Source: an uncultured Selenomonadales bacterium (lineage in GTDB: Bacteria; Bacillota; Negativicutes; Selenomonadales; Selenomonadaceae). From it: a DNA stretch of 5,800 bases. The number at the start of each line of letters is the position of its first letter. The stretch's first letter is position 1. This document shows, piece by piece, positions 5,300 to 5,800 of the stretch. The position numbers were made by a program, and so were the translations under genes. The stretch covers positions 1 to 5,800 of the forward strand of contig CAMJAZ010000133.1 of assembly GCA_946403735.1 (NCBI GenBank), in the 5' to 3' direction. The notes beneath the pieces were generated by a model, which worked only from the letters and a program-made list of their open reading frames with translations, searched no databases and was not told the DNA's origin.

Positions 5300-5800
5300 T
5301 TAAAAGTTGTAGCCGCGCGGCGTCACCATAAAATTTGACTTGACGAAAGTTTTTGAATTGCCAACTAAAACTAGCGTGAACATATTTATTTCTTCGCGTG
5401 TAAAATCTTTCAACGTCGAAATAATTTTTCGTTCGTCAATGCGCCCAGCATTAGTGACGATACCGACGGGCGTATTTTCTGCGCGGAAGTTCAACAAAAA
5501 TTTCTGCACTTCGTCAATGTACGTAACCCGACTTTTACTTTTCGGATTGAACAGCGCAATTACAAAATCACCTTCCGCCGCCAATGCCACGCGCTTTTTA
5601 ATAAGTTCGTAAGGCGTCAACCAATCGCTTAAGCTGATAACGGCGAAGTCGTGCATAAGTGGAGCGCCGAGAATTGCCGCCGCAGAATTTAGCGCAGATA
5701 CTCCTGCCGCAACTTCAAATTTCGGTTGAAGATTTTCTGGCAAGTTCAAAATCATTTCGATTAAAAGCCCCGCCATACCATAAATGCCAGCGTCGCCGCT
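5300..5800 (-). CDS. cobJ: (Cobalt-)precorrin-3B C17-methyltransferase, 5' part beyond the window
   Basis: This enzyme uses S-adenosylmethionine to methylate C17 during ring contraction of the corrin macrocycle in cobalamin synthesis (CobJ in the aerobic, CbiH in the anaerobic route). The frame is open to the right edge and gives the last 166 residues; the full family is about 240-260, so some 80 N-terminal residues are missing. Visible motifs in this fragment: SGDAGIYGMAGL at 1-12, AAGVSALNSAAAILGAPLMH at 31-50 continuing DFAVISLSD to 59, IALFNPKSKSR at 81-91, VTNAGR at 115-120, VGNSKT at 146-151 and the closing TPRGY at 160-164. The SGD-GIYGMAGL and GAPLMHDFAVISLSD stretches are specific to this branch of the tetrapyrrole methylases. 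An anaerobe would use the cobalt-first route, making cbiH the more exact name; the window does not decide this. It reads toward rapZ across a 58-bp spacer without a visible terminator. Confidence 0.95.
   Translation of the reverse strand, partial: SGDAGIYGMAGLLIEMILNLPENLQPKFEVAAGVSALNSAAAILGAPLMHDFAVISLSDWLTPYELIKKRVALAAEGDFVIALFNPKSKSRVTYIDEVQKFLLNFRAENTPVGIVTNAGRIDERKIISTLKDFTREEINMFTLVLVGNSKTFVKSNFMVTPRGYNF

Overview
All seven protein genes that can be supported lie on the minus strand, so the window reads from right to left. Two are cut by the window edges. The order is cobJ/cbiH (5' part missing) - rapZ - yvcK - terminator - flgB - flgC - fliE - fliF (3' part missing). No tRNA, rRNA, CRISPR array, insertion sequence or phage gene is visible. 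The plus-strand open frames are antisense shadows of these genes.

The base composition is AT-rich. The ribosome binding sites are strong GGAGG/AGGTG types, there is a sigma-A-type promoter, and rapZ-yvcK sits near a flgB-flgC-fliE-fliF flagellar operon. Together these suggest a motile Bacillota (Firmicute). The corrin-ring methyltransferase fits an anaerobic B12 maker, and the class Negativicutes is my best guess. That placement is an inference and cannot be proved from this window.

Right half (2985-5800): the end of a cobalamin-pathway methyltransferase is followed by RapZ (P-loop nucleotide-binding protein) and by a YvcK-family protein with two predicted N-terminal membrane segments. RapZ and YvcK belong to a widely conserved pair tied to cell-envelope precursor metabolism. 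The usual third member, whiA, does not follow. A clear intrinsic terminator (2928-2964) closes this unit.

Left half (1-2871): FlgB and FlgC are proximal rod proteins, FliE is the adaptor between MS ring and rod, and FliF builds the MS ring. Together they form the innermost part of the flagellar basal body, in the classic order. The operon is looser than usual: 109 bp separate flgB and flgC, and 216 bp separate flgC and fliE. The second gap holds an excellent sigma-A promoter, so fliE-fliF may be transcribed separately as well. A hairpin lies between fliE and fliF.

The most unusual signal is a set of tandem repeats with a 7-base period in three separate spacers (flgC-flgB, yvcK-rapZ, rapZ-cobJ), resembling the heptanucleotide repeats known from filamentous cyanobacteria. 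Otherwise the gene content is ordinary housekeeping and flagellar. I found no convincing new multi-gene system.
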